Notes under the pieces: model-generated
What the model saw: the letters and a program-made list of their open reading frames with translations, nothing else
Told to the model about the DNA's origin: nothing
Databases searched by the model: none
NCBI RefSeq assembly: GCF_003931565.1
Contig: NZ_RRYI01000002.1
Span: forward strand, 186,001-250,000
Direction of reading: 5' to 3'
DNA from: Caulobacter sp. 602-1
GTDB lineage: Bacteria > Pseudomonadota > Alphaproteobacteria > Caulobacterales > Caulobacteraceae
Length of the DNA stretch: 64,000 nt
Translations under genes and position numbers: made by a program
In this document: piece by piece, positions 16,054 through 23,885 of the stretch
Layout of the letters: the number at the start of each line of letters is the position of its first letter
Numbering within the stretch: the stretch's first letter is position 1

Positions 16054-16944
16054 TTAAGCCCCGAACCCCGCGCCCACGACCGCCCGCGCCACGTCGGCCA
16101 GCACCGCGCTGCGGACGTCGTCGTCCGCCGAGCCCTGGTCGTGGAAGGCCGAGACGAACAGCGGCTTGCGCCCCGGCGGCCAGATCACGGCGATGTCGTT
16201 GGTCTGGTCCTGGCCGTTGTTGCCGGTCTTGTCGCCGACCTTCCAGCCGCGGGGCAGGCCGGCGCGCAGGCGCTTGTCGCCGGTGCGGTTGGCCACGACC
16301 CAGGCCGTCAGTCGCTTGCGGGAGGCGGTCGACAGGGCGTCGGTGGTCAGCAGGGTTTTCCAGGTCTCGACGATGGCCGCCGGCGTGGTGGTGTCGCGCG
16401 GATCGTCCGGGGCGCCGGTGTTGAGCTCCGGCTCGCGGCGGTCGCAGCGGGTGGTCTGATCGCCCAGCGCCCGCAGGAAGCGGGTCAGGTCGGTGGGAGC
16501 GCCCAGGGCGTCGAGCAGCAGATTGGCGGCGGCGTTGTCGCTGAGGGTGATGGTGGCCGCGCAGAGCTCGCCGATGGTCATGCCCTGGGCCAGGTGTTTC
16601 TCGACCGCCGGCGAATTGCCCATCAGCACCTCGCGGCCATAGGTCACCCGGCGGTCCAGGCGCTCGCGGCCCTGGTCGACCCGGCGCAGGATGGCCGCCG
16701 CCAGCGGCATCTTGAAGGTGCTGCACATGCGGAATCGCTCGTCGCCGCGCCAGGCGAACCGACGGCCATCCTGGGTGTCCAGCACCGCCACCCCGAGGCG
16801 GCCGCCGCTGCGTCGTTCCAATTCGTTAATACGTGAGCTAAGGGCGGAGGGCGGCGGACTGGCGAAGACGGCGGCCTGGGACGGTACGGGCGCGACGACG
16901 GGCGCGGCCGCCAGGGCCGTCAAAAACATGCGACGATCAAGCAT
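16054..16944 (-). CDS. bla: Class A beta-lactamase
   Basis: A 296-residue serine beta-lactamase. The N-terminus MLDRRMFLTALAAAP is a Tat-like signal (RRMFLT). Active-site motifs are all present: S75-T-F-K78, S135-D-N137, the omega-loop E171-x-E-L-N175, and K239-T-G241. It would hydrolyse beta-lactams in the periplasm. A cysteine (C74) precedes the active serine, but there is no cysteine just after KTG, so the carbapenemase-type disulfide is not complete. It is divergent from a LysR regulator, as in ampR-controlled systems. AGGAGA precedes the ATG. Confidence 0.93.
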   Translation of the reverse strand: MLDRRMFLTALAAAPVVAPVPSQAAVFASPPPSALSSRINELERRSGGRLGVAVLDTQDGRRFAWRGDERFRMCSTFKMPLAAAILRRVDQGRERLDRRVTYGREVLMGNSPAVEKHLAQGMTIGELCAATITLSDNAAANLLLDALGAPTDLTRFLRALGDQTTRCDRREPELNTGAPDDPRDTTTPAAIVETWKTLLTTDALSTASRKRLTAWVVANRTGDKRLRAGLPRGWKVGDKTGNNGQDQTNDIAVIWPPGRKPLFVSAFHDQGSADDDVRSAVLADVARAVVGAGFGA

Positions 16945-17054
16945 TGATGGGGTCTCCTTGCCCGCCGAACCTGCCCGGGGCTGGCCTTGGCCGCAAACGA
17001 CGATACCTTGGCGGAGCCCCTAGCTGAATTTGGGTCTCTGGAGTTCCGGTCCGC

Positions 17055-17924
17055 ATGAGTCGCGCCCAACTGCCGCTGAACGCCCTGCGCGCCTTCGAGG
17101 CCTCGGCCCGGCATCTGTCGTTCACCCGGGCGGCGATCGAGCTGTGCGTGACCCAGGCCGCCGTCAGCCACCAGGTGAAGGGACTGGAGGCCCGGCTGGG
17201 CGCGGCGCTGTTCCGTCGCCTGCCGCGCGGTCTGGCCCTGACCGACGAGGGCCTGGCCCTGCTGCCCAGCGTACGAGACTCGTTCGACAAGCTGGGCGAC
17301 GTGCTGGCCCGCTTCGAGGGCGGCCGGGTGCTGGAGGTCCTGAGCGTCGGGGTGGTGGGCACCTTCGCCGTCGGCTGGCTGCTGCCGCGCCTGCCGGCCT
17401 TCCGCGAGGCCCATCCGTTCGTCGACCTGCGGCTGTTCACCAACAACAACCGCACCGACCTAGCGGGCGAAGGGCTGGACTGCGCGGTGCGGTTCGGCGA
17501 CGGGGCCTGGCACGGCACGGAGGCCGCGCCGCTGTTCGAGGCCCCGATGAGTCCGCTCTGCGCGCCGGCGGTGGCCGAGCGACTCTCCGATCCGACCGAC
17601 CTGTTCGCCGAGACCCTGTTGCGCAGCTATCGCGCCGCCGACTGGCCGGACTGGTTCGCCGCCGCTGGCTTGTCGCCGCCGCCGATCCGTGGTCCGGTGT
17701 TCGACAGTTCCTGGGTGATGGTCGAGACGGCGCTGTTGGGCGCCGGCGTCGCCCTGGCCCCGCCGATGATGTTCGAGCGTCATCTGCGGGAAGGGCGGCT
17801 GCTCCAGCCCTTCGAGACTCAGGTCAGCGCCGGCCGCTACTGGCTGACCTGGCTGAAATCCAGGGGCCAGACTCCGGCCCTCAGGGCCTTCCTGGATTGG
17901 CTTTCGAGCTTCCGCGAAAACTAA
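17055..17924 (+). CDS. LysR family regulator, AmpR/GcvA type, divergent from bla
   Basis: A 289-residue LysR protein. The winged helix-turn-helix spans residues 8-66, with LNALRAFEASARHLSFTRAA and LCVTQAAVSHQVKGLEARLG, typical of the GcvA/AmpR branch. The effector domain follows from about residue 93. It shares a 110-base intergenic region with the beta-lactamase gene. AmpR-type regulators activate bla when cell-wall muropeptides signal beta-lactam damage; that role here is inferred from position and subfamily. Confidence 0.88.
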   Translation: MSRAQLPLNALRAFEASARHLSFTRAAIELCVTQAAVSHQVKGLEARLGAALFRRLPRGLALTDEGLALLPSVRDSFDKLGDVLARFEGGRVLEVLSVGVVGTFAVGWLLPRLPAFREAHPFVDLRLFTNNNRTDLAGEGLDCAVRFGDGAWHGTEAAPLFEAPMSPLCAPAVAERLSDPTDLFAETLLRSYRAADWPDWFAAAGLSPPPIRGPVFDSSWVMVETALLGAGVALAPPMMFERHLREGRLLQPFETQVSAGRYWLTWLKSRGQTPALRAFLDWLSSFREN

Positions 17925-18124
17925 AAAATCTTCGGAACCAATCTTGGTCAACGGCGCTTGCGCGCGGTATAGAAGTCGATGAAATAAACTGAAGTATCAA
18001 TGGTCTAGCTTGACCCCGAAGCGCCGGAATCGCGCCCATCTTTGGTCAAGTTCTGCTGTCCGATTTGTCACCGCGAGCGTTGCAGGACGTCTCGCGCCCC
18101 CATTCTACGGACGAGACCCAAACA

Positions 18125-18694
18125 ATGATAGCAAGCACGAAGACCATGATGGTCGCCGCCGCCCTGGTGATGGGCGGCCTGTCGGTCAGCGGCTGCGCGA
18201 CCAAGAAGTTCGTCAATCAGCAGGTCGGCCAGGTCGAGACGCGGGTCAGCGCTCACGACACCCAGATCGGCGAACTCGACAAGACCTCCAAGGAAGCCCT
18301 GGACCGCGCCATCGCGGCCGGCAAGCTGGCCGAGGGCAAGTTCCAGTACGCCCTGGTGCTCAGCGATGACTCGGTGAAGTTCCCGGTCAACGCCGCGACC
18401 CTGTCGCCCGAGGCCGAGCAGCGCCTGTCGGAATTCACCGAGAAGCTGAAGGCCGACAACAAGAACGTGTACCTGGAGATCCAGGGCCACACCGACAATT
18501 CGGGCTCGAAGGAATACAACGACGAGCTCGGCGAAAAGCGCGCGGAAACCGTCCGCAAGTTCCTCAGCCAGCACGGCGTCGCCCTGAACCGCATGGCGAC
18601 GATCTCGTACGGCCAGGAAGCCCCCGTCGCCCCCAACGAGACGCGCGAAGGCCGGGCCCAGAACCGCCGCGTCGTGGTGATGGTGCTCAGCTAA
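18125..18694 (+). CDS. OmpA/Pal-like lipoprotein
   Basis: A 189-residue protein. The start at 18125 puts a lipoprotein signal in place (AAALVMGGLSVSGC lipobox). Residues 20-75 are a helical coiled segment (KKFVNQQVGQVETRVSAHD), like Lpp-type helices. The C-terminal OmpA domain (about 80-189) has the peptidoglycan-binding pattern LEIQGHTDNSGSKEYNDELGEKRAE with QNRRVVV near the end. It should tie the outer membrane to peptidoglycan. An upstream in-frame start at 18065 would hide the signal. Confidence 0.88.
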   Translation: MIASTKTMMVAAALVMGGLSVSGCATKKFVNQQVGQVETRVSAHDTQIGELDKTSKEALDRAIAAGKLAEGKFQYALVLSDDSVKFPVNAATLSPEAEQRLSEFTEKLKADNKNVYLEIQGHTDNSGSKEYNDELGEKRAETVRKFLSQHGVALNRMATISYGQEAPVAPNETREGRAQNRRVVVMVLS

Positions 18695-18711
18695 GAGTTT
18701 GCGTTCCAGGT

Positions 18712-18746
18712 GGCCTTTCCCGGTGCGCATCAACCCGGGAAAGGCC
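18712..18746 (+). terminator. Strong hairpin after the OmpA-like gene
   Basis: GGCCTTTCCCGG (18712-18723) and CCGGGAAAGGCC (18735-18746) form a perfect 12-bp stem with an 11-base loop, 18 bases after the stop. No T-run follows. Confidence 0.6.
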
Positions 18747-18805
18747 ATCAGGGCGGACTCGCCGGCGCGGGAGTGAGCGCCGCGCCGGCGAGCTTTCCGC
18801 TGTCA

Positions 18806-18852
18806 GAGCGTGGCAGCCGAAAGTGTGAGCGGTTTCGGCGCCTGCCACGCTC
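18806..18852. repeat. Palindromic repeat, copy A (GAGCGTGG..CCGAAAGTG..CGGTTTCGG..CCACGCTC)
   Basis: A 47-bp interrupted palindrome: GAGCGTGGCAG pairs with CTGCCACGCTC at the ends, and CCGAAA pairs with TTTCGG inside. A second copy with the same core and different flanking arms is at 21920-21967. The core resembles a palindrome found widely in rhizobial intergenic regions. Confidence 0.75.
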
Positions 18853-18866
18853 CAAGTGTTTGAGAT

Positions 18867-18916
18867 AGAGCCTGTTTATCCGTTTCTGATGTTTCCATCA
18901 GAAACGGACAGGCTCT
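18867..18916. repeat. Large hairpin overlapping the SDR stop codon
   Basis: AGAGCCTGT (18867-18875) pairs with ACAGGCTCT (18908-18916). An inner 12-bp stem CCGTTTCTGATG/CATCAGAAACGG (18880-18891/18896-18907) closes a TTTC loop, leaving a 4-base bulge. It touches the TAA of the minus-strand SDR gene and could act as its terminator or mRNA 3' end. Confidence 0.65.
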
Positions 18917-19716
18917 TAGGCCTTGCGGAGGCGAGCCGCCGGCTCGCGGCGCGACAGGTTCGGATAGAGCTTGGCCTTGGCGGCCAGGGCGCCCTCCCAA
19001 TCGGCGATGTCGGGCAGGGACGGGATCGTCACCAGTTCGCCCTTGTCGAAGCCGGCCAGCGCCGCATCGACCATGTCGTCGACATCCATGATCGTGTTCG
19101 GATCGATCGCGTCGATATCCGAGCCCGAGCGCTCCCAGATCTCGGTGCGCGTGGCGCCGGGCAGCACCGCCTGCAGGCGCACGGCCGAATTGGCGAACTG
19201 CACGCGCAGGCCCTGGGTCAGGTAGGTCACGAAGGCCTTGGTCGCGCCATAGACCGGCATGCCCAGTTCTGGGATCAAGCCCACCACCGAGGCCAGGTTG
19301 ATGATCGTCCCCTTGTCGCGGGGCACGAAGTTGCGGGCCGCCGCCGCCGCCAGGCGGGTCACGGCGGTGACGTTCAGCTGGATCATCTTCTCGAACGCGT
19401 CGGGATCGGTGGCCACGAAGTCGTTGGCGCCCGCCACGCCCGCATTGTTGACCAGCGCCGTGATGGCCGCGTCGGTCGCCAGGCGCTGCTCGATCTTCAG
19501 CAGATCGGCCTTGTCGGTCAGGTCGGCCTTGATGACCTCGACCTTGACGCCGGTCTGGCCGCGCAGACGCTCGGCCAGGGCGTTCAGGCGGGCCTCGTCG
19601 CGGGCGACCAGGATCAGGTCGTAGCCGCGCTTGGCCAGGCGGTCGGCATAGACCGCGCCGATGCCGGTCGAGGCGCCGGTGATCAGGGCCGAGCCCTTGG
19701 TGTTGGTGTCGCTCAT
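18916..19716 (-). CDS. SDR family NAD(P)-dependent oxidoreductase
   Basis: A 266-residue classical SDR. TGxxxGxG is in LITGASTGIGAVYAD (about 13-20), NNAG in ALVNNAGVAG, catalytic serine in INLASVVG, and Y-x-x-x-K in PVYGATKAF. The C-terminal 40 residues are longer than the minimal fold. It belongs to the DltE/YqjQ-like cytosolic SDRs; substrate unknown. It is divergent from an HxlR regulator that likely controls it through the palindrome at 19781-19797. Confidence 0.88.
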   Translation of the reverse strand: MSDTNTKGSALITGASTGIGAVYADRLAKRGYDLILVARDEARLNALAERLRGQTGVKVEVIKADLTDKADLLKIEQRLATDAAITALVNNAGVAGANDFVATDPDAFEKMIQLNVTAVTRLAAAAARNFVPRDKGTIINLASVVGLIPELGMPVYGATKAFVTYLTQGLRVQFANSAVRLQAVLPGATRTEIWERSGSDIDAIDPNTIMDVDDMVDAALAGFDKGELVTIPSLPDIADWEGALAAKAKLYPNLSRREPAARLRKA

Positions 19717-19780
19717 CGTGTTAGTCCTCAGTTCTCGCCAAGGCCCTGGTGGTCCGGCTTCCAGCTCTAGCTATGGGGTA

Positions 19781-19797
19781 ACTTGCTTTTCGCAAGT
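19781..19797. promoter_or_regulatory. Palindrome, candidate HxlR operator
   Basis: ACTTGC (19781-19786) and GCAAGT (19792-19797) are perfect inverted arms with 5 bases between, lying in the short divergent gap between the SDR and HxlR genes. HxlR dimers bind such repeats. Confidence 0.5.
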
Positions 19798-19817
19798 GAG
19801 TGGCCAAATCTTTCGTC

Positions 19818-20318
19818 ATGAGCAAATCTGAACGCCCAGCCACCCAATGTCCGGTCGGCCGCACGCTGGAGCGCGTGGGCGACGGCTGGACCCTGCTGAT
19901 CCTGCGCGACGCGGCCCAGGGCCTGACCCGCTTCGACCAGTTCGAGAAGAGCCTTGGCGTCGCGCCGAACATTCTGACGAAGCGGCTGGCGGGGCTTGTC
20001 GAAAACGGACTTCTTGAGAAGCACGCCTACAGCGAACGGCCGCCGCGCTACGAATATCTGCTGACGGACCGGGGCCGGGACTTCGCGCCGGTGCTGACGG
20101 CCATGCTGGCCTTCGGAAACCGCCACTTCGCGCTCGAGGGCGTGGCCGGCCAGCTGGTCGATCGCGAGACGGGCGTCCCGGCCGAGCCGATCATGGTCGA
20201 CCGGGTCAGCGGCAAGCCGATCACCAGCGAGCACTTCGCCTACGCCCCAGGACCGGCGGCGGGGCCAGAGGTTCTGGCCCGGGTGGCCTTCATGGCGGAG
20301 CGCCAGGCCAAGGGGTGA
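19818..20318 (+). CDS. HxlR family transcriptional regulator
   Basis: A 166-residue HxlR-type winged-helix protein. CPVGRTLERVGDGWTLLILRDA holds the conserved cysteine often used for redox or electrophile sensing, GVAPNILTKRLAGLVENGLL is the recognition helix region, and YSERPPRYEYLLTDRGRDF is the wing. A GTG at 19800 would add 6 residues but begins right at the operator-like palindrome, so the ATG at 19818 is chosen. It is divergent from the SDR gene. Confidence 0.85.
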   Translation: MSKSERPATQCPVGRTLERVGDGWTLLILRDAAQGLTRFDQFEKSLGVAPNILTKRLAGLVENGLLEKHAYSERPPRYEYLLTDRGRDFAPVLTAMLAFGNRHFALEGVAGQLVDRETGVPAEPIMVDRVSGKPITSEHFAYAPGPAAGPEVLARVAFMAERQAKG

Positions 20319-20366
20319 AAAGGGTGGGCGTGGCTCCGACCTCGCCGGTGGCCGCCAACCGTAGGC

Positions 20367-20636
20367 CTAGGCGATCAGGTCCGGATCGTTCCGCTTCAGC
20401 CAGGCGGCCGCGTAGGAGCACAGCGGCGTGATCCGCATGCCTTCCGCCCGCGCCGTCTCGGCGACCTTGGTCATCAGCCGTCCGGCCGCGCCCGTGCCGC
20501 GCAGGGCCATGTCGGCCTCGACGTGCGGGATCACCAGCCGATGGCCGGAGCGCTGATAGTCGGCCACGGCCAGCAGGCCGTCGACCTCCAGCTCGTAGCG
20601 GCTGAGTTCGGGATTATGGCGGAAGGTGTCGGTCAT
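20367..20636 (-). CDS. Small GNAT-like N-acetyltransferase (YjdJ/Gtt-type)
   Basis: An 89-residue protein of the short GNAT-related family. It has LVIPHVEADMALRGTGAAGRLM carrying the R-G-x-G-x-A/G acetyl-CoA loop, then KVAETARAEGMRITPLCSYAAAWLKRN, the family's typical ending. It lies 82 bases downstream of the thiolase gene on the same strand and may be cotranscribed. Substrate unknown. Confidence 0.8.
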   Translation of the reverse strand: MTDTFRHNPELSRYELEVDGLLAVADYQRSGHRLVIPHVEADMALRGTGAAGRLMTKVAETARAEGMRITPLCSYAAAWLKRNDPDLIA

Positions 20637-20718
20637 GACGGGGGAACGCGCCTTACGGAGAAGGGATGCTAAGGCTTAGGTAGGCCGTTGCCGCATCGCG
20701 GCAAGGCGCGCCCGAACG

Positions 20719-21906
20719 TCAGACCAGCTCGATCGCCATCGCGGTGGCTTCGCCGCCGCCGATGCACAAGGACGCCAGACCCTTGGTCTTGCCGCGCGAT
20801 TGCAGGGCGTTGATCAGGGTGCACAGGATCCGCGCGCCCGAGGCGCCGATCGGGTGGCCCAGGGCGCAGGCGCCGCCGTTGACGTTCAGCTTGTCGGCGT
20901 CGAAGCCCAGTTCCTGCTGGGCGACCATCGGCACCACGGCGAACGCTTCGTTGATCTCGAAGAGATCGACGTCCTCGACCGACCAGCCGGCCTTCTTCAA
21001 CGCCTTTCGCATGGCCGGCACAGGGGCGGTGGCGAACAGGGCCGGCTCGTGGGCGTGGGCGGCGTGGCTGACCACGCGGGCCAGGATCGGCAGGCCCAGG
21101 GCCTTGGCGACGCTCTCGCGTGTCATGACCAGGGCCGCGGCGCCGTCGCTGATCGAGGAGCTGTTAGCGGCCGTGACGCCGCCGTCGCGGCTGAAGGCCG
21201 GGCGCAGGGTCGGGATCTTGGCTGGATCGGCCTTGACCGGCTGCTCGTCGGTGTCGACGACCTCGGTCCCCTTGCGGGAGACGACGGTGACCGGGGTGAT
21301 CTCGGCCTTGAAGGCGCCGCTCTCGACGGCGGCCTTGGCCTTCATCAGGCCCTTGGTCGCGTAGTCGTCCATGGCCTCGCGGGTGAACTGGTACTGGGCG
21401 GCGGTGTCCTCGGCGAAGGCGCCCATCAGCTTGCCGGGCGTATAGGCGTCCTCCAGCCCGTCCAGGTACATGCTGTCCCACAGCTGGTCGTGGCCGATGC
21501 GGGCCCCGCCGCGGTGCTTGGACATCAGGTAGGGCGCGCCGGTCATGCTCTCCATGCCGCCGGCCACCACGACATCGACCGATCCGGCCTTCAGGGCGTC
21601 ATGAGCCATGATCGCGGCCTGCATGCCGCTGCCGCACATCTTGTTGACGGTAGTGGCCTCGACGGAAAGGGGAAGCCCCGCGCCCAGCGCCGCCTGGCGG
21701 GCCGGCGCCTGGCCCAGGCCCGCCGGCAGCACGCAGCCCATGAAGATCTGCTCGACCTTGTCGCCCGCAACGCCGGCCCGTTCGATGGCCGCCTTGACCG
21801 CCGTCGCGCCCAGCTCGGTGGCCTTCACCCCGCCCAGGGCGCCCTGGAAGCCGCCCATCGGCGTGCGGGCGTAGGAGACGATGACGACGGGATCGGACGC
21901 GGACAT
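20719..21906 (-). CDS. Acetyl-CoA C-acyltransferase (thiolase)
   Basis: A 395-residue thiolase II. The acyl-accepting cysteine is C91 in NKMCGSGMQA, the catalytic histidine lies in NGGACALGHPIGASGAR, and the second cysteine in SLCIGGGEA near the C-terminus. It condenses or cleaves acetyl-CoA/acetoacetyl-CoA, so it serves PHB synthesis or beta-oxidation; the AtoB/PhaA branch is most likely. AGGGAG precedes the ATG, immediately next to the 48-bp palindromic repeat. It is divergent from an HxlR gene. Confidence 0.93.
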   Translation of the reverse strand: MSASDPVVIVSYARTPMGGFQGALGGVKATELGATAVKAAIERAGVAGDKVEQIFMGCVLPAGLGQAPARQAALGAGLPLSVEATTVNKMCGSGMQAAIMAHDALKAGSVDVVVAGGMESMTGAPYLMSKHRGGARIGHDQLWDSMYLDGLEDAYTPGKLMGAFAEDTAAQYQFTREAMDDYATKGLMKAKAAVESGAFKAEITPVTVVSRKGTEVVDTDEQPVKADPAKIPTLRPAFSRDGGVTAANSSSISDGAAALVMTRESVAKALGLPILARVVSHAAHAHEPALFATAPVPAMRKALKKAGWSVEDVDLFEINEAFAVVPMVAQQELGFDADKLNVNGGACALGHPIGASGARILCTLINALQSRGKTKGLASLCIGGGEATAMAIELV

Positions 21907-21919
21907 GGTTTAGCTCCCT

Positions 21920-21967
21920 GAGCGTGATAGCCGAAAGTGGAAGCCGGTTTCGGCGGCTATCACGCTC
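21920..21967. repeat. Palindromic repeat, copy B, abutting the thiolase ribosome site
   Basis: GAGCGTGATAGCC (21920-21932) pairs with GGCTATCACGCTC (21955-21967), with the inner CCGAAA/TTTCGG core shared with copy A. It ends at the Shine-Dalgarno of the thiolase gene. It is the main feature of the 323-base gap to the HxlR gene; in the remainder I see no other clear element. Confidence 0.75.
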
Positions 21968-22229
21968 CGGCTTTTTGAATTGGCGTCGTTCGGCAAGCCG
22001 AACCACGATGGATATATTTTAAGGCGGGATAGACCCCCACCGCCTCATCGCGCGCAAGGGGTTTGCGAGATTGTGATGAGAAGGGGCGAGCGGCCGTCGA
22101 CGGATTTCGCCGGCTTCCGCTCGCCAGGTGGCAACCGAGAGAGTCAATTGCGATAAAAAACCTACTCTGGTTCATCTTCAAACGCAACGCTCTCTTGCTT
22201 TCCCTCGCGGAACGCCTCAACCTCGCGAA

Positions 22230-22730
22230 ATGGGTCGTACAGCTGACTATACGAACGAACGTTGCTCGGTGGCCGCCACGCTGGAAGTCGTGGGCGATCC
22301 GTGGACGCTGCTGATCCTGCGCGACGCCTTCGCGGGGGTGAAACGCTTCGAGCAGTGGCAGGAGCGGTTGGGCGTCGCTCGCAACGTCCTGGCCGCGCGG
22401 CTGAAGACCCTGGTCGCCCACGGCGTCATGGAAACCCGCCGTTATTCCGAGCGTCCGCCGCGTCACGAATACTGGCTGACCGAAAAGGGCCTGGCCCTGT
22501 CGCCGGTGCTGCTGACCATGTCGGAGTGGGGCGACCGCTACGTCTATGGTCGCGACCAGTCGCCGGTGCTGTTCAACCACAAGGGCTGCGGCTGCGCCTT
22601 CCATCCCGTGCTGGCCTGCGAGGCCTGCGGCGAGGTCGTCCAGCGCCGCGACCTGGAACGCAGCGCGCCGCCCGAGCGAGGGCTGACCGTCGGCGAGGCC
22701 CTGGAAGCGGCCAAGATCGCGGCGGAATGA
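22230..22730 (+). CDS. HxlR family regulator with C-terminal cysteine cluster
   Basis: A 166-residue protein. The HxlR winged helix has RCSVAATLEVVGDPWTLLILRDA, GVARNVLAARLKTLVAHGVM and YSERPPRHEYWLTEKGLAL. Unlike the other HxlR here it ends with GCGCAFHPVLACEACGEVV, a cysteine/histidine cluster that could bind zinc. The ATG at 22230 is chosen over an upstream frame start at 22128 because it gives the family start. It is divergent from the thiolase and overlaps the next gene by ATGA. Confidence 0.85.
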   Translation: MGRTADYTNERCSVAATLEVVGDPWTLLILRDAFAGVKRFEQWQERLGVARNVLAARLKTLVAHGVMETRRYSERPPRHEYWLTEKGLALSPVLLTMSEWGDRYVYGRDQSPVLFNHKGCGCAFHPVLACEACGEVVQRRDLERSAPPERGLTVGEALEAAKIAAE

Positions 22731-22942
22731 GCCGTTATCGGTTTTACGTTCACCTTACCAAGCCCGACTATCGTCTGGTCACCGCCGACGGCGCGCCGTT
22801 TCCGGCGAGCGGTCGCGAGGAAGACTGGCGCTTCACCCGCGTTCGCGAGCGCGCGGACACGAACCCGGACGTGGCCCGACTGGTCGACGAGACGGGCTAC
22901 TGCCTGTTCCGCATCGGCCTGGCGTTCGACGAGATCGACTAG
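22727..22942 (+). CDS. Small protein translationally coupled to HxlR, unknown function
   Basis: A 71-residue soluble protein whose ATG overlaps the HxlR stop codon (ATGA), so the two are surely one operon. It contains [15 protein letters not shown] and a C-terminal [27 protein letters not shown] strand, given here in part. No family is recognised. The 3' end overlaps the convergent DUF2200 gene by 4 bases. Confidence 0.65.
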   Translation: MSRYRFYVHLTKPDYRLVTADGAPFPASGREEDWRFTRVRERADTNPDVARLVDETGYCLFRIGLAFDEID

Positions 22943-23304
22943 CCGCGCAGGATCTTCTCCATGGCCTTGCCCTTGGCCAGTTCGTCGATCAGCTTGTCCA
23001 GGTAGCGGATCTCGCGCATCAGCGGTTCGGCGACCTCTTCGACGCGGACGCCACAGACCACGCCCTTGATCTCGGCGCGGGCGGGGTTCAACCGGGGCGC
23101 CTGAGCGAAGAAGGTCTCGAGATCCGTCTTGTTGGCGAGCTGAGCCGCGAACGCCTCCGGGCTGAAGCCGGTGAGCCAGAGGATGATCTGGTCGACCTCG
23201 GCTCGGGTGCGGCCCTTCCTTTCGGCCTTGGCGACATAGGCCGGATACACGCTGGCGAAGCTCATCGCATAGATGCGGGGCTTGGTCGTCACGGTCCCAT
23301 CCAT
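22939..23304 (-). CDS. DUF2200 family protein
   Basis: A 121-residue protein matching the DUF2200 pattern: [21 protein letters not shown], then [23 protein letters not shown] and VCGVRVEEV, ending [25 protein letters not shown]. The family is widespread and small; its function is unknown. The ATG at 23304 gives the family length; frame extension to 23370 is unsupported. It is convergent with the 71-aa gene. Confidence 0.82.
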   Translation of the reverse strand: MDGTVTTKPRIYAMSFASVYPAYVAKAERKGRTRAEVDQIILWLTGFSPEAFAAQLANKTDLETFFAQAPRLNPARAEIKGVVCGVRVEEVAEPLMREIRYLDKLIDELAKGKAMEKILRG

Positions 23305-23469
23305 TCGTTGTCGGCGGTTGTCTCCAAAAGCCTCGACCGTCCAATTCATCCGCCCGCGGTCATTCACCATTTTTGGAAATGATTAACCGCGAACCTTAGC
23401 CATTCCTTGGCGCCTGCCTGCGTAAAACAGTCACATCAGATTTGAACGCCGCAAGGGGCAGGAATACAC

Positions 23470-23781
23470 ATGAAACTCTCGATCGCGCTCGCCGCCGGTA
23501 TCGCTGGCAGCTTCTTCGTCGCTCAAGCCGCTTCGGCCGCCGGCGGCTTCGAAGACCAGATGGGCCGTTGCCTGCAGCAGTTCGCGAACACCCGTGACGC
23601 CGCCCAGGTGATGCTGGAATGCACCGCCGACGCCGGCAAGCTGTCGGACTGCAAGGTCGTCGACAACAGCGCCGCGGGCAAGGGCTTCGACAAGGCCGCC
23701 ATGTGCATCGCCGAGAAGCTGCCGATGGGCGCCAAGACCGGTTCGGTGAAGGTTCCCTTCCGTTTCCCGGGCGGCGCGTAA
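23470..23781 (+). CDS. Secreted small protein with a TonB C-terminal-like fold
   Basis: A 103-residue protein with a clean signal peptide (KLSIALAAGIAGSFFVAQAASA). The mature part follows the TonB_C pattern: VMLECTADAGKLSDCKVVDNS, then a helix FDKAAMCIAEKL, then SVKVPFRFPGGA. It carries four cysteines, which suggests disulfides. Free-standing secreted TonB_C-like domains are seen in Caulobacterales but unexplained. GGGGCAGGA gives a strong ribosome site, and a strong terminator follows, so it is a single-gene unit. Confidence 0.75.
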   Translation: MKLSIALAAGIAGSFFVAQAASAAGGFEDQMGRCLQQFANTRDAAQVMLECTADAGKLSDCKVVDNSAAGKGFDKAAMCIAEKLPMGAKTGSVKVPFRFPGGA

Positions 23782-23810
23782 GCATCGCTTCGTCAGCTTG
23801 ACGCGAAAAG

Positions 23811-23839
23811 CCCCCGTCGGTTCGCCGGCGGGGGTTTTT
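23811..23839 (+). terminator. Rho-independent terminator after the TonB_C-like gene
   Basis: CCCCCGTCGG (23811-23820) and CCGGCGGGGG (23825-23834) pair around TTCG with one wobble, followed by TTTTT. Confidence 0.9.
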
Positions 23840-23885
23840 CGTCCTGGGGCCTGGAGCAACGCTTTCGGCGACAGCCAGGCCGCGA

